Notes: generated from the sequence alone by a model not told the origin. A stretch of DNA of 64,000 nucleotides from Euglena gracilis (GCA_039621445.1 CP154955.1:30573471-30637470); one strand, 5' to 3'; shown: positions 23,291 to 32,481, numbered from the stretch's first letter. A program made the numbers and translations.

Positions 23291-23634
23291 GAGAGCCTCT
23301 GTGGGTTCCTCGGGGGATTTCTCCAGTATGTCCCTTAGCTTCTTGGTGGCCACTGCGGGTCCACCCTGCTGGACTCCAAGGCCTCCTTGTATACATCTTT
23401 TTTACATACTCCATCTGTTTGCCTTTCAGGCCTTGAGTTCTTCTTGGCCTCCAACCCCACGTGGGGCTGCTGTGGCCCCTCCTTTTCCTCTTGAGAGGGG
23501 TTGTTGTGTCAGATGACTTGGGGGGGGGTTGACAGACCTTTTCTGCCCCTGCCTAATGGGATTTGTTTGTAAAACTGGCCCTAATTCCATATCCCCAGCC
23601 TTTCGCCAATTTGGTAACAGGCGACTGGGCGCCT

Positions 23635-23890
23635 TTAGTGGAAATGCCCCTGATGTGTGGGCTTTGTATGCCCAATTCTGCAGCATTTTGGGCATCCATT
23701 GCCCATTCTTTGCCTAAGGGCTGGGGCTGACTTCTGTCTACTTGGCCATCTTGCCACAATGGTCCAAGGACGGTTGCAGTCTCCTGGGGGGGGGGGGTGT
23801 GCTGGGACATTTCTGGGGTGGGGTTCTGGGAGGGAAGAACGGCCCCGGTTTGCCACGTCTCGACCGCATCTTCGTCAGCTGCCGCGGCCA
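23635..23890 (-). pseudogene. DIRS Gag-like relic with a partial zinc knuckle
   Basis: In one minus frame CNRPWTIVARWPSRQ resembles GHGPWTVVARKSRRQ in the Gag region of the DIRS element at 24.7-28.7 kb, in the same relative place. It is followed by GNGCPKCCRIGHTKPTH, a CX2CX4H start of a CCHC knuckle. Other frames overlap, so it is frameshifted. Together with 22455-22745 it identifies a second minus-strand DIRS relic. Confidence 0.55.
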
Positions 23891-24310
23891 CTGTTTTAGG
23901 ACGTCCGCGGCAACGTAATTCCAATTTCTTCCGCACTGCAATACTCATTTACGTGCAAATGGAAATTTGATAGTTGAAATTTAAATTGATATTCCCTGGC
24001 AAGTGTCCCTCTTGATATTGAGTTGATACTAACTTCTCTTCTCTTCTGGTTCTCCGTCGTTCGTGAACGCTTGTCCTTTCTTCTGGGAGCCCAAGGGCAA
24101 GTTAAGACTCCTGCGAAAAAGCTGCTGAGATGGACGTCTAACCCAGCGCACCAAAACAATCGCAACAAACCGCCGGCGAGAAAGCGATGGCCTCACAGTG
24201 CGGAGCCCGTGGTGTCCGGCACTTAAAAGGCACTTCTAGCCCAACGCGTCCATATAAAACATTGAGCGCCAGTAAGGAAGGTATGGCTTCACAATGTCTC
24301 GGACACCCAC

Positions 24311-24693
24311 GACAGAGGAAGGGGGAGGAAGGGACCAAGAGGGCGAAGCACAAGAAGATGGTGAGGTGTTTGTGCGTGTGCCGGGGGGTGCTCTTGCTGC
24401 TCCTTTGTTGCCGGAGTTGGCGATGATGAGGCCTCCTCCGACACCTTGGCGAAGCTGAACCGTCGTGGCCCCGCCCTCCCCCCCCCCCTCTCCGATGGTC
24501 GCTTGGTCCCCCCCTGATGAGGATGGTTCTCATTCTGGTGTAGTTCTAGGTGGGTGGTTGGGGTTGCTTGGTCGGGGGTCCCCTTACTGGTTGAGATGTT
24601 TGTCTTTTTCTGTTGATTTTTTAGGTGAGGTGGTTGGGCTCACCATCTTCTTGTGCTTCGCCCTCTTGGTCCCCTCCTCCACCTTCCTCTGTC
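24311..24693. repeat. Facing DIRS terminal repeats, 55-bp inverted pair
   Basis: 24311-24365 and 24639-24693 are inverted copies with about three mismatches; the core is CAAGAGGGCGAAGCACAAGA. Next to the left arm, 24366-24424 repeats in inverse orientation the sequence just inside the left end of the 24.7-28.7 kb element (GTGCTCTTGCTGCT...TTGC...GGAGTTGG at 28560-28625). So the left end of one element faces the right end of the other across about 270 bp. Confidence 0.75.
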
Positions 24694-24784
24694 AGAGACC
24701 ATTCGGGCTCCGCACTGCGAGATGGCGAGAAACTGTGCACCTACCTTTGGGCCATAACGTTTTGAATTTTGAAACGACACCGAG

Positions 24785-25616
24785 TCACAAATAACGCGCT
24801 AGGAAAGCCGGAAAATATTTCCACTGACCCAATTCCTGGACTTCTTCCACTTGCAAACCAGCACTTTTCCACCATAAAGCCCCAGCCGCTCTGGTTGTCT
24901 GGGGTTTCCAGTGGTTGGTGTCCACCCCCCCGTCTTGCAGAATTTCTTTGGTGAGGGAATGCACTCTTTCTGATGTCAAAGGTCTTTTACCATCCAAAGA
25001 CCATAACAAATTATTTTTGTGCACAAACATGTGGGCTGTTCTTTCCACATACTCTTTCAATAAATGCCAGGGGCTTATGAGGGGGGGTGCTGCAAATTCA
25101 AAATTTCCTCCCATCTTGGGAATTGCCACCCTTTTTTTTGTAATAAAATGAATTTTTTTTCTCCCACGAAACTGATTTTCCGCTGTGTCCTGGCTAGATC
25201 AACCCCCCTGTGGAGGGCCAAAAGCCTCCAACAGATGATGAGTCTGTTTCTGAGTTCTTTCACAGATAGGTCCGAGAGGGGTTTTGATGTGCTGATGATG
25301 TTTTCTGGGAAATCAGTGGGGTCCCAAAAGTGGGCACACTTGCAGACATTGGAAATCCATTTTCTTTTCAATGGCGACAAAAGACGGGAACCTCAATGAC
25401 CGAAACCCTTGGACTAATAACACTGCTGGATTTTGCATTTCGTGCAGTGTTGAGGCTGTGAACAGCCAAATCAAGGATGGCCTCGGCCATCCTGTGGACT
25501 GTGCAGTCCTGCAGGGGCACCCCTTTGTGCAACCATTGGCCTACGAATGTCCTGAAGGGTGAGTCATATCTCTTTACATTTCCCAGATTTTTTACGTAAG
25601 TGTCGATATTGGACAT
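24785..25616 (-). pseudogene. Tyrosine recombinase of the DIRS element
   Basis: Three overlapping minus frames carry the domain. The N-terminal core is 25616-25368 (YDSPFRTFVGQWLHKGV). The helix and catalytic arginine region is 25380-25075 (LRNRLIICWRLLALHRGVDL). The C-terminal catalytic block is 25129-24785, ending TTRAAGALWWKSAG and GQWKYFPAFLARYL. The box normally H-x-x-R reads QTTR, so the histidine is glutamine; the arginine and a candidate nucleophilic tyrosine (ARYL) are kept. Frameshifts make this copy non-functional. Confidence 0.75.
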
Positions 25617-26180
25617 CGAAACTTCCTGGGATTGTAATATTGCCTGACACGATCAAGCAGGCCAAATTCCTCCTTGGGGGGGGGGATCTCCTCCCCCCAG
25701 CAGTTGGTGAACAGACCCCACTGGGGGGTTATCAGTAAAACTTTTCTGCCTGGCTGCCCGAATGACATCAATTGGCGCCACCATGACGTCGAAGCCCAGT
25801 GGGGTACGATTAACAGACAATTCAGGTCCGGGTTTAACATTAATCTCTGAACCCACTGTGGAATGATGCTCCAGAGGAGGTTTGCATAAACTGGGGGGAG
25901 GCCCCTCAATTCTGCCTTTAAGGCATCCACCAGCAAAGCCCCTTGGTGGGGGTATCAACAAACAAACTTGGGGACCTTTTTGTTGCTGGGGGTGCAAAAC
26001 ATGTCCACCTCTGGGTGATGTCCTTTCTGAAAAATTGAAGATTTTGTGAAAGATGTGCAGGTGTAGGGTATAATCCCCTGGGTCCCTTTGCTCCCTGGTC
26101 AGGGAGTCTGCCATTTGCTCGTTTGTGGTAACCCAAACCACCTGCAAATTGCTTTGCTTTTCATGGCAATGATACAACAA
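25592..26180 (-). pseudogene. RNase H end and linker/methyltransferase-like region
   Basis: Frame 26180-25653 begins KQSNLQVVWVTTNEQMADSLT, the RNase H C-terminus in DIRS elements (VPTxxNxADxLSR-like), and continues into Pro/Gly-rich sequence. An overlapping frame (25936-25592) has LLIVPHWASTSWWRQLM, the (I/A)PxWxxxxWW block common between RNase H and recombinase in DIRS polyproteins. The two frames show a shift near 25.9 kb. Confidence 0.65.
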
Positions 26181-26500
26181 GGGTTTTAAGATGGAATTTT
26201 AGTAGGGCTTTCTGCCTCCCCATTTGGTTCAATAACTTGCAGCCACCTGGCTGTCCACATGCAGCATTATTGTTTGTTTTGGATTGGCCAGACTTTTTAC
26301 TGTCTCCACTGCTGACATCAACTCTTTTTTGGTTGATGTGAAGGATGTCCTCCAAAAATTCTGCACCTTTTGGCCTGAGTTTTTGTCCAGCCCCCCCCCC
26401 CCAATGCCAGGTTCTGCTGTCTGAGAACAGGTCCTGAGAGGCCTGGGATTGAAAAGCTCTGCCCACACCTAGCTGCAAAAACGCTTGTAACACCACAATT
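26161..26500 (-). pseudogene. RNase H of the DIRS element
   Basis: In 26468-26229 the peptides FTSTKKELMSAVETVKSL and IMLHVDSQVAASYLL give the helix glutamate and the second aspartate of RNase H. The expected first DxS motif lies upstream in another frame (LLFSDSRTWHW-like, near 26.4 kb). The enzyme would degrade the RNA strand of the replication hybrid. It is frameshifted relative to the reverse transcriptase. Confidence 0.7.
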
Positions 26501-26662
26501 TGATCTTTGACCCCCCGGGGAATGGTTTGAGTATGGTCCTAACCTCACTCAGATCCACCATCTTGCGAAGTTGATCTGTCAGAATTCTGAGAAATGGCAT
26601 TGAGATTAAATAGCTTCTGACTTGCCCCACAGTAGAACTAGTAGAACTGAGTTTTCTGCAGC

Positions 26663-27667
26663 TCATTTTTTGTGCTGTGAGCACTTTGCCCAGCCAGCTG
26701 GCCCTTTTTCAAATTCACCCACTGGCGCAAAATGCTTTATCTCCTGTATGGGTTCCAGGCAGGATTTGGGGAGGTTTAATCTGAAACCTGCCAGTAAAAG
26801 GTCCTGTTTTATTTCTGCCAAATGCTGGGCTGCAGTCTTTTTGCTGGGGGCTAACAGCAAAATGTCGTCTAGGTAGATGAAAACTACCTTGCCCTCCTTT
26901 CTCCATTTTCTTTCCCAGACTCTCATGAGAGTCATAAATTTTTGTGGCAGGATGCTGATGCCGAAGCACGCAGCTTGAAACTGCCAGGTTTCTCCCCCCA
27001 CCTGCATGCAAACATATTTTACTAAGCTGCTTGGCAGCTGCAGATTGAAATAAGCATCTTTCAGATCGATTTTTCCACAAAACAAACCTTTTGTTAAATA
27101 TGGGAAGATATTTATCATGTGCTCCAGTCTGAACTTCTGGGGGGTGAAGTGGAGATTTAACTGTCCACAATCTGAAATCAGTCTCTCCTTTGTCTTTTCC
27201 CCTTCTTTTTTGGAAATGATGAAGTAAGGGACAAAACGTTTTGCCTCCTCTGGGGCAATTTGCCTGGTTGCCCCTGAACATTCGTATTCTCTCAGAATTT
27301 TCTGGGCAGTCATTATTTCTTGGTGAGTTTTGAAGGGAACTTTTTTGGACAGTTGAGGGGGGAGGGGAAGATCTGCCATAACCCCTCCCCTTATCAGGTT
27401 CAATACCTGTCTGCTGGCTCCTGCCTTTACCCAATGGTGAATGCTGGCCTGCAGGGCTTTGTAAGGGGGTACCCCTGGGTGTAATGTGTCTGGGGATTCC
27501 ACAGGCCCCATCACTGGGGTCCTTCCCCTGGCTGCCCCATCACTGTGGTCACACCTGGCTGCCCCATCACTGGGGCTGCAGCTGGCCCTGCCATAGGGCT
27601 TTCCAAATAGAGGCACCCTGTTTCTGAATGATGGGGGAGGGTCTGTGTCTGCAGTGTGGAGGTACAT
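26663..27667 (-). CDS. DIRS-type reverse transcriptase, open frame
   Basis: A 334-codon open frame. Residues 1-100 are a Pro/Ser-rich Gag/Pol linker. From about 115 come the fingers (MTAQKILREYECSGATRQI, VPYFIISKKEGEKTKERLI). GKIDLKDAYFNLQLPS holds the first catalytic aspartate and the substrate tyrosine position. ACFGISILPQKFMTLM corresponds to the LPFGLSxAPxxF block. VFIYLDDILLLAPS holds the YLDD pair, and AGFRLNLPKSCLEP is the thumb entry. All core residues are present, making this the best preserved polymerase in the window, though flanking domains are out of frame. Confidence 0.9.
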   Translation of the reverse strand: MYLHTADTDPPPSFRNRVPLFGKPYGRASCSPSDGAARCDHSDGAARGRTPVMGPVESPDTLHPGVPPYKALQASIHHWVKAGASRQVLNLIRGGVMADLPLPPQLSKKVPFKTHQEIMTAQKILREYECSGATRQIAPEEAKRFVPYFIISKKEGEKTKERLISDCGQLNLHFTPQKFRLEHMINIFPYLTKGLFCGKIDLKDAYFNLQLPSSLVKYVCMQVGGETWQFQAACFGISILPQKFMTLMRVWERKWRKEGKVVFIYLDDILLLAPSKKTAAQHLAEIKQDLLLAGFRLNLPKSCLEPIQEIKHFAPVGEFEKGPAGWAKCSQHKK

Positions 27668-28630
27668 TTAACGCTGGGGGGTCTGGGCTGATTATCTTCT
27701 GGGGGGCCCTGTTGTAGCCAATCTTGGGCCTCCCCCCAAGGGCTGATGTGGTGACTGCAGTGGCCTCCACTGGCCTTCTGAAGTTGAATGATATACTGGC
27801 CAACGGTGGCCTCCTGAAATTGATTTAAATGGCCTCCACTGGCCTTGAGGTCTTGATGCCTCCACTCCATTGGCCCCTTGATTTTGAATATAATAGCAGT
27901 TTTGCAGCCTGAGCCTTTGGCTTCCATAGACTTGCAGTTGCCATGCCCTTGATGATAAAGGTTGCCATAGCCTTGTTGAAAAGGGTCTCCATTCCCTTGA
28001 TGTCTTCCATTTTCCCTTGGAACATTTCCCCTGGGGGTGGGGACTTGAAAATGGGTGGGTAATCTGCCAGACCTGTCTTCCCATTTCTGTCCCTCTGAGC
28101 TGTGGGCTGCTGGTGTCTTTGTCTCCTCGACTTTCTGGCCACTACTGTCCAGGGTCCATGGCCGACGTTGAACTGTTGTAATCGAAATTTTTCTGGGAGA
28201 TTGGAAGGAGGGGGGGTTGCGACGGCCACTGACTGGTGGTCTGCTGCTGCCCCGTCATCGTCTCCAGCGCCTGCTGCTCCTCCACTCTTCTCCAACTCAG
28301 ATTTCTTCCGTGAAAATCCTGGAAATGCCGCTTGACAGTTTGGTTCCATGTTGGTTGCTCCGGCGCCTGCTGGAACTTTTTTGCTTCGCTGGGCCGCTGG
28401 ACACCAGGTATTTGGCATCTTTCATGGAAATCAAAATTTTCTTCTTCCGCTTTTCTATATCGTCCGAATTGCTCTTCCTCCTCTGTATTGATTGGTCGAT
28501 GTGGTGAACGTTGTTGAACTCGTTGAGTTGAAATTATTTCTCCTTGGAGTCGAAGGGCAGAATTAAGAATCAGCCAACTCCAGCAACAAAAAGCAGCAAG
28601 AGCACCCCCCCGGCACATGCACAAACACAC
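27511..28630 (-). pseudogene. Gag-like region of the DIRS element
   Basis: Overlapping minus frames (28630-28142, 28418-27825, 28084-27692, 27927-27511) share no stop-free path but all look partly coding. The first carries a Gln/Arg-rich helix (NTEEEEQFGRYRKAEEENF); the second has GHGPWTVVARKSRRQRHQQ, related to the relic at 23.7 kb. No zinc knuckle is visible. Position between the terminal repeat and reverse transcriptase supports a Gag role. Confidence 0.5.
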
Positions 28631-29136
28631 CAGAACAGAACAGCCGGCAAGGAAAGCAGGGCCTCACCATCTCGCAGTGCGGAGCCCGAATGGTCTTTGT
28701 GGTTTTCCTTGGGGGTTCACGGGAGAGCGACTATGAAACACACTCGGAAAAGTTTTTTTTTGCCTGGTGTAAGGAAATGATTGAATCCTTTTTGGTGGCT
28801 GAATTTTGCTTGTTCTTGACGGAGTGCGATTCCCCTCGGGCTGTTGGGAACCAAAATCAAGCGTGCACCATGCAACACATGAAACAATGGCCACAATAAA
28901 AATGCTATGAATGTTTGCTGTCGTGGTATGGGAATAATGCCCCCCTCCGGCCACACGACTTGGAACCCCACGACGATGTCGGGGTCGATGGTAGGTAAAT
29001 AGGGGGAAGGACAGCGGTAGTGGGATGGACAGCAGTAGGAGTCGTACTCACTCGAGGAAAACCGACAGGGGAGGAAGGGACACCGAGGGCCAAGCACAAA
29101 GACCTTTTGAGCACAAGAGCCTTGCGGAGCCCGAGG

Positions 29137-29340
29137 TGTCGATCTCGCTCCTCCTCGAAATGCGTTCGAGGACGTTCGAGGAGGAACGAGATCCTCCTCG
29201 AACGTCGTTCGAGGTCGTTCGTGGAGGATCGAGATCCGCCTAGAACGTTGTTCGAGGTCGTTCGAGGAGGATCGAGATTCTCCTCGAAGGTCGTGCGAAT
29301 CTCGCTCTCGAATCTCGAATCTCGCTCGAAGCCGATCAAC
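29137..29340. repeat. Array of degenerate 43-bp palindromic repeats (left)
   Basis: Four or more units built from CCTCCTCGAACG, CGTTCGAGG and GGATCGAGATCC words. Each unit is close to its own reverse complement, so strand cannot be assigned. The cleaner version is at 31703-31845. Confidence 0.8.
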
Positions 29341-29450
29341 ATCCTCCTCCATCCATAAATTCAGCATAAACCCCTGCACTTTCAAAATTCTTTTCTGTAC
29401 ACGTTAACCTAAGCATAGAAAAATAACCCAATAAATACCCCAATCCTATA

Positions 29451-29600
29451 CCCTAAACCTAACCCTGACTCTGTTCCTTTTAATAAATTCCGACATTCTC
29501 TCGGAATGGAAAATTTTTTGAAGAAAAATATTCCAATGATTGAGTGCACTCCAGCGTCAGAAAAAAATACGTTTCTTTTAAATCGCGTGGAAAATTTCCC
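29451..29600 (+). repeat. Telomere-like word plus hairpin repeat, divergent copy
   Basis: CCCTAAACCTAACCCTGACTC is followed by ATTCTCTCGGAATGG and GAGTGCACTCCAGCGTC. The same order of words occurs twice in tandem at 31355-31645, so this is a third, divergent unit. It leads straight into the foldback element. Confidence 0.7.
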
Positions 29601-29900
29601 CCTACAGGGCACCAGCTACCCCAAAGGACACCTCGGGCTCCGCACTTTGCCCTTGTGAGGCCATGCCTTGCTCGCCGGCGAGCAAGGCATGGCCTCACAA
29701 GGTCTTTGTGCTTCGCCCTCGGTGTCCCTTCCTCCCTTGTCGGTTTTCCTCGAGGGAGTACGAAGTCGCCCAACTAGGGTTAATACACATGGGGGGACCC
29801 TCGCTCGGCGCCTTCGGCGCCTCGCTCGGGTCCCCCCATGTTTTTAACCTTTGGGCGACTCTTTGGGTTCGCTGTGTACCCTGTAGAGGGAAATATGGCA
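29583..29900. repeat. Foldback element copy 1, interrupted
   Basis: It has the same arms as the copy at 31144-31318 (ATTTCCCCCTACAGGG...GTCGCCCAACTAGGG on the left, complementary on the right, around a GGCGCCTTCGGCGCC apex at 29807-29821). The left arm is split by an insertion of about 138 bp (roughly 29626-29763), and part of the right arm (CCCTAGTT) has been lost. Confidence 0.8.
29626..29763. mobile_element. Small insertion with a 52-bp perfect palindrome
   Basis: Absent from the otherwise colinear copy at about 31183. It begins GACACCTCGGGCTCCGCACT and ends near TCGGTTTTCCTCGAGGGAGT. Its centre (29651-29702) is a perfect 52-bp palindrome, apex CTCGCCGGCGAG. Its ends match DIRS-end words in the window (GGGCTCCGCACT; GTGCTTCGCCCTCGGTGTCC, inverse of a block at 29060-29095). 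It could be a minimal element made of two joined terminal repeats. Confidence 0.7.
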
Positions 29901-29936
29901 ACGATCAAGCACCTATGACAGATTCCAAATTTTAGC

Positions 29937-29988
29937 CCGCGGTCGGCTGCGGTCGGCCGCGGTCGGCTGCGGTCGGCTGCGGTCGGTA
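29937..29988 (+). repeat. GGTCGGCTGC minisatellite, left block
   Basis: About five units of the 10-11-bp word GGTCGGCTGC or GGTCGGCCGC. Further blocks lie at 30929-30987 and 31015-31073 in the same orientation, on the other side of the TTTTGGCC domain. Confidence 0.85.
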
Positions 29989-30039
29989 AAGTAGTTGGCT
30001 GTAGGTGGGGGGCAGGCCAACAAAAAATGAGCATATTTC

Positions 30040-30840
30040 ACAATCACACAATCCACTGTTGCCGACTTTTGGCCACTTTTCGCTGTTTTTGGCCAGTTTT
30101 TGATGCTTTTGGACTGCTTTTGGCCACTGTTGCCGACTTTTGGTCGATTTTTGCTGCCTTTGCCCATTATTTCCTGCCTTTTGCTTTGCTTTGGTTACTT
30201 TTGTTGCTTTTGCCCACTTTTTGCTGTGTTTTGGCTGCTTTTGGACAGCTTTTGCTTTGCTTTGACCTCTTTTGACCACTTTTGCATCTTTAACCCACTT
30301 TTTGACCACTTTTCTCTGCCTTTGGCCATTTTTACCCACTTCTGGCCACTTTCAGGCCACTTTAAACATCTTTTTGTTGCTTTTGACATCAAGAGCAGTC
30401 AAACGTGACCTAAAAATGGCCTAAAAGTGGCAAAACATGGTTAAAATGGCCAAAAGTTCCAAAAGTAGGCAAAAATAACAAAAAAAATGCTCAAAAATGG
30501 CCCAAAATGACCCTGCTTTTGGCCGATTTGGGTCACTTTAGCAGCTTTTGTTCACTTTTGGCAACAAACTGGGGCAAAAAAATGCTCAAATGGTCAAATT
30601 GGACCAAAAAGAGACCAAAAAATGGGCAAAAATAACAAAAGAAAAGGTCGAAAGTGGCTTGGCTGGTCAAAAATGGCCCAAGAGCAGGACAAAATGGCCC
30701 AAAATTACAAGAAGTGGGCAAAAAGTGCCAAAAATGGTCAAAATAGGTCAAAATGGGTAAATGGGCCAAAAGGGGACAAAAGCGACCAAAAATGGCCCAA
30801 AATGGCCAAAAATGGCCAAAAGTGGCAACATGAGCCAGAT
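30040..30840. repeat. TTTTGGCC/GGCCAAAA mirrored low-complexity domain
   Basis: From 30040 to about 30380 the plus strand consists of loosely repeated TTTTGGCCAC and TTTTGACCAC words. From about 30410 to 30840 it consists of AAAATGGCCAAAA words, the complement. The switch point is at about 30385-30410. Each half reads as low-complexity Lys/Gln-rich or Phe/Leu-rich frames, which I regard as artefact. A related A-rich stretch occurs at 42180-42520. Confidence 0.75.
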
Positions 30841-30928
30841 GAGCCAGAAAAATCTCAACATCTGGGATAAAAATGAGCCTAATTCCTCATTCTCACTGAA
30901 AAATTGACACCGATTTGAAAAAAGTTGC

Positions 30929-31073
30929 GCGGTCGGCTGCGGTCGGCTGCGGTCGGCTGCGGTCGGCTGCGGTCGGCTGCGGTCGGCACCCCACCTATGA
31001 CAGTCCTGAAACCCGCGGTCGGCCGCGGTCGGCTGCCGTCGGCTGCGGTCGGCTGCGGTCGGCTGCGGTCGGC
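30929..31073 (+). repeat. GGTCGGCTGC minisatellite, right blocks
   Basis: Two blocks of six and five units separated by a short unique piece ending CACCCCACCTATGACAGTCC. A similar unique piece (CACCTATGACAGATTCC) precedes the left block at about 29912, so the flanking sequence is duplicated with the array. Confidence 0.85.
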
Positions 31074-31143
31074 ATAGGTGCCTATTTATGACTGAGTGCA
31101 TTCCAGCGTCAGAAAAAAATACGTTTCTTTTAAATCGCGTGGA

Positions 31144-31318
31144 AAATTTCCCCCTACAGGGTACCAGCTACCCCAAAGAGTCGCCCAACTAGGGTTAATA
31201 CACATGGGGGAACCCTCGCTCGGCGCCTTCGGCGCCTCGCTCGGGTCCCCCCATGTTTTTAACCCTAGTTGGGCGACTCTTTGGGTTCGCGGTGTACCCT
31301 GTAGAGGGAAATATGGCA
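31144..31318. repeat. Foldback element copy 2, intact
   Basis: Nearly perfect inverted arms of about 80 bp. Left 31144-31214 includes CTACAGGGTACCAGC and AGTCGCCCAACTAGGGTTAA; right 31240-31318 is the complement in reverse order, ending GTACCCTGTAGAGGG. The apex carries GGCGCCTTCGGCGCC. The whole could fold into one long hairpin. I see no ORF, so it would be a MITE-like or foldback element. Confidence 0.85.
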
Positions 31319-31354
31319 ACGATGAGCGGGATGGTTGCAACCAATGGGGATGAA

Positions 31355-31645
31355 ATCTTAACCCTAACCCTATTCCTTCTAATAACCTGAGAAATTCTCT
31401 CGGAATGGGAATATATAAAAATATTTACGAGTGAGTGCATTCCTGCGTAAGGAAAAAACAAACAAGGTTGCAGAATCAAGAACAATGAATGGAATGAAAT
31501 CTTAACCCTAACCCTATTCCTTCTAATAACCTCAGAAATTCTCTCGGAATGGGAATATTTTTGAATAAAAATATTTATGAGTGAATGCATTCCTGCGTAA
31601 GAAAAAAACAAACATTCAAGCAGAATCAAGAACAAAGAACCATGG
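31355..31645 (+). repeat. Two tandem ~145-bp units with telomere-like start
   Basis: Each unit starts CTTAACCCTAACCCTATTCC and continues through a hairpin (GAGAAATTCTCTCGGAATGG or GAAATTCTCTC) to GAGTG(A)ATGCATTCCTGCG and AACAAACA. The first unit begins at about 31355, the second at about 31500. The AACCCTAACCCT word is an interstitial CCCTAA-type telomeric repeat. Another occurs near 37170. Confidence 0.8.
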
Positions 31646-31702
31646 TATCCAAATCCAAAAAAAAAAACTTGCAACTGATACCTGAAAGCATATACATAGG
31701 GG

Positions 31703-31880
31703 GAGGATCGAGATCCTTCTCAAACGTCGTTCGAGGTCGTTCGAGGAGGATCGAGATCCTCCTCGAACGTCGTTCGAGGTCGTTCGAGGAGGATCGAGAT
31801 CCTCCTCGAACGTCGTTCGAGGTCGTTCGAGGAGGATTTTAAGCCCCCCTTGAAGGGAAACGTTCGAGGAGGTTCGAGCT
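31703..31880. repeat. 43-bp palindromic repeat array (right)
   Basis: GATCGAGATCC recurs at 31706, 31749 and 31792, exactly 43 bp apart. The unit contains CCTCCTCGAACG and CGTTCGAGGAGG, which pair with each other. The array ends in a separate small palindrome, GTTCGAGCTCGAAC, near 31872. Confidence 0.88.
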
Positions 31881-32115
31881 CGAACCTCCTCCTACGGTAA
31901 CCCCCCGTTGGGGGGGGGGTGCAGCTACCTGGCTTCCTCGAAATTTGGCATCTGTCAAGATAATTCGGTCGACACAGACGAAACCAAGCCAAACATACCA
32001 AAACAACGCACGCTAATTTCATGACCAAACAAGGGTGGGAGGGAGTGCGGTTCACCATTTGCAAACCAAGGACAATGTCCCAACGCCACACCCATGTGGC
32101 GGCACAGTGCAAGGA

Positions 32116-32481
32116 TCAAGAGGCAGGGATGGGGTGCAGGATGGAAAAGCTGCTGCGGCCTCGCGTCCGCTTCGCTGGGGTCTGGGTCTGGGTGGACGGC
32201 AGGGCGACTACCTGTGGGACGCCCTCCCCGGGGGGCCGCCCCATTGGGGTGGCGGCCGCCAGCACCGGCAGCGTCGGCGCCGGCGCGGGCAGGCCGATGG
32301 CCCTGCGGTCCTCTGCCAGCGCCTGCCAAGCCGCGGCCTCCTCCCGCCGGAGCGTGGCCCGGGTGGCGACCTCAATGGCCTCCGCCAGCGCCAGCCACGC
32401 CGCGGCCTCCTCACGTTGCAGCGTCGCCCGGTTGGCGACCTCGATGGCCACCGTCTGCCGCAACACCTGCCGCAGGGCCGC
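32116..32481 (-). CDS. EF-hand gene, last exon (alanine-rich helical C-terminus)
   Basis: The acceptor GCCTCCCCCACAG precedes GCGGCCCTGCGGCAG. In phase 0 the exon reads ALRQVLRQTVAIEVANRATL and contains an internal duplication of about 23 residues: two blocks of AIEVAxRATLxREEAAAWxALAE. A Pro/Thr-rich tail ends at a TGA (32116-32118). A donor CAG|GTAGTC at 32211 would offer an alternative end at 32212. Composition is very GC-rich and the other frames are also open, so the frame choice rests on phase with the previous exon and the helical repeat. Confidence 0.55.
   Translation of the reverse strand, partial: AALRQVLRQTVAIEVANRATLQREEAAAWLALAEAIEVATRATLRREEAAAWQALAEDRRAIGLPAPAPTLPVLAAATPMGRPPGEGVPQVVALPSTQTQTPAKRTRGRSSFSILHPIPAS

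Larger units (their letters stand above)
24697..28695 (-). mobile_element. DIRS-like YR retrotransposon with 29-bp terminal inverted repeats
   Basis: 24697-24725 and 28667-28695 are perfect inverted repeats of 29 bp (starting GACCATTCGGGCTCCGCACT at the left). Between them, on the minus strand, the order is Gag-like region, reverse transcriptase, RNase H, linker/methyltransferase-like region, tyrosine recombinase. This is the DIRS order, and about 4.0 kb is a usual size. The reverse transcriptase frame is open; the other domains are split by frameshifts. I see no target duplication, as expected for recombinase-mediated insertion. Confidence 0.88.

Noticed and set aside
30027-30870. Lys/Gln-rich and Phe/Leu-rich frames on both strands
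   Set aside because: They are composition effects of the TTTTGGCC and AAAATGGCC words.
29937-31073. CRISPR-like spacing of GGTCGGCTGC words
   Set aside because: The units are head to tail without unique spacers, in a eukaryotic context.
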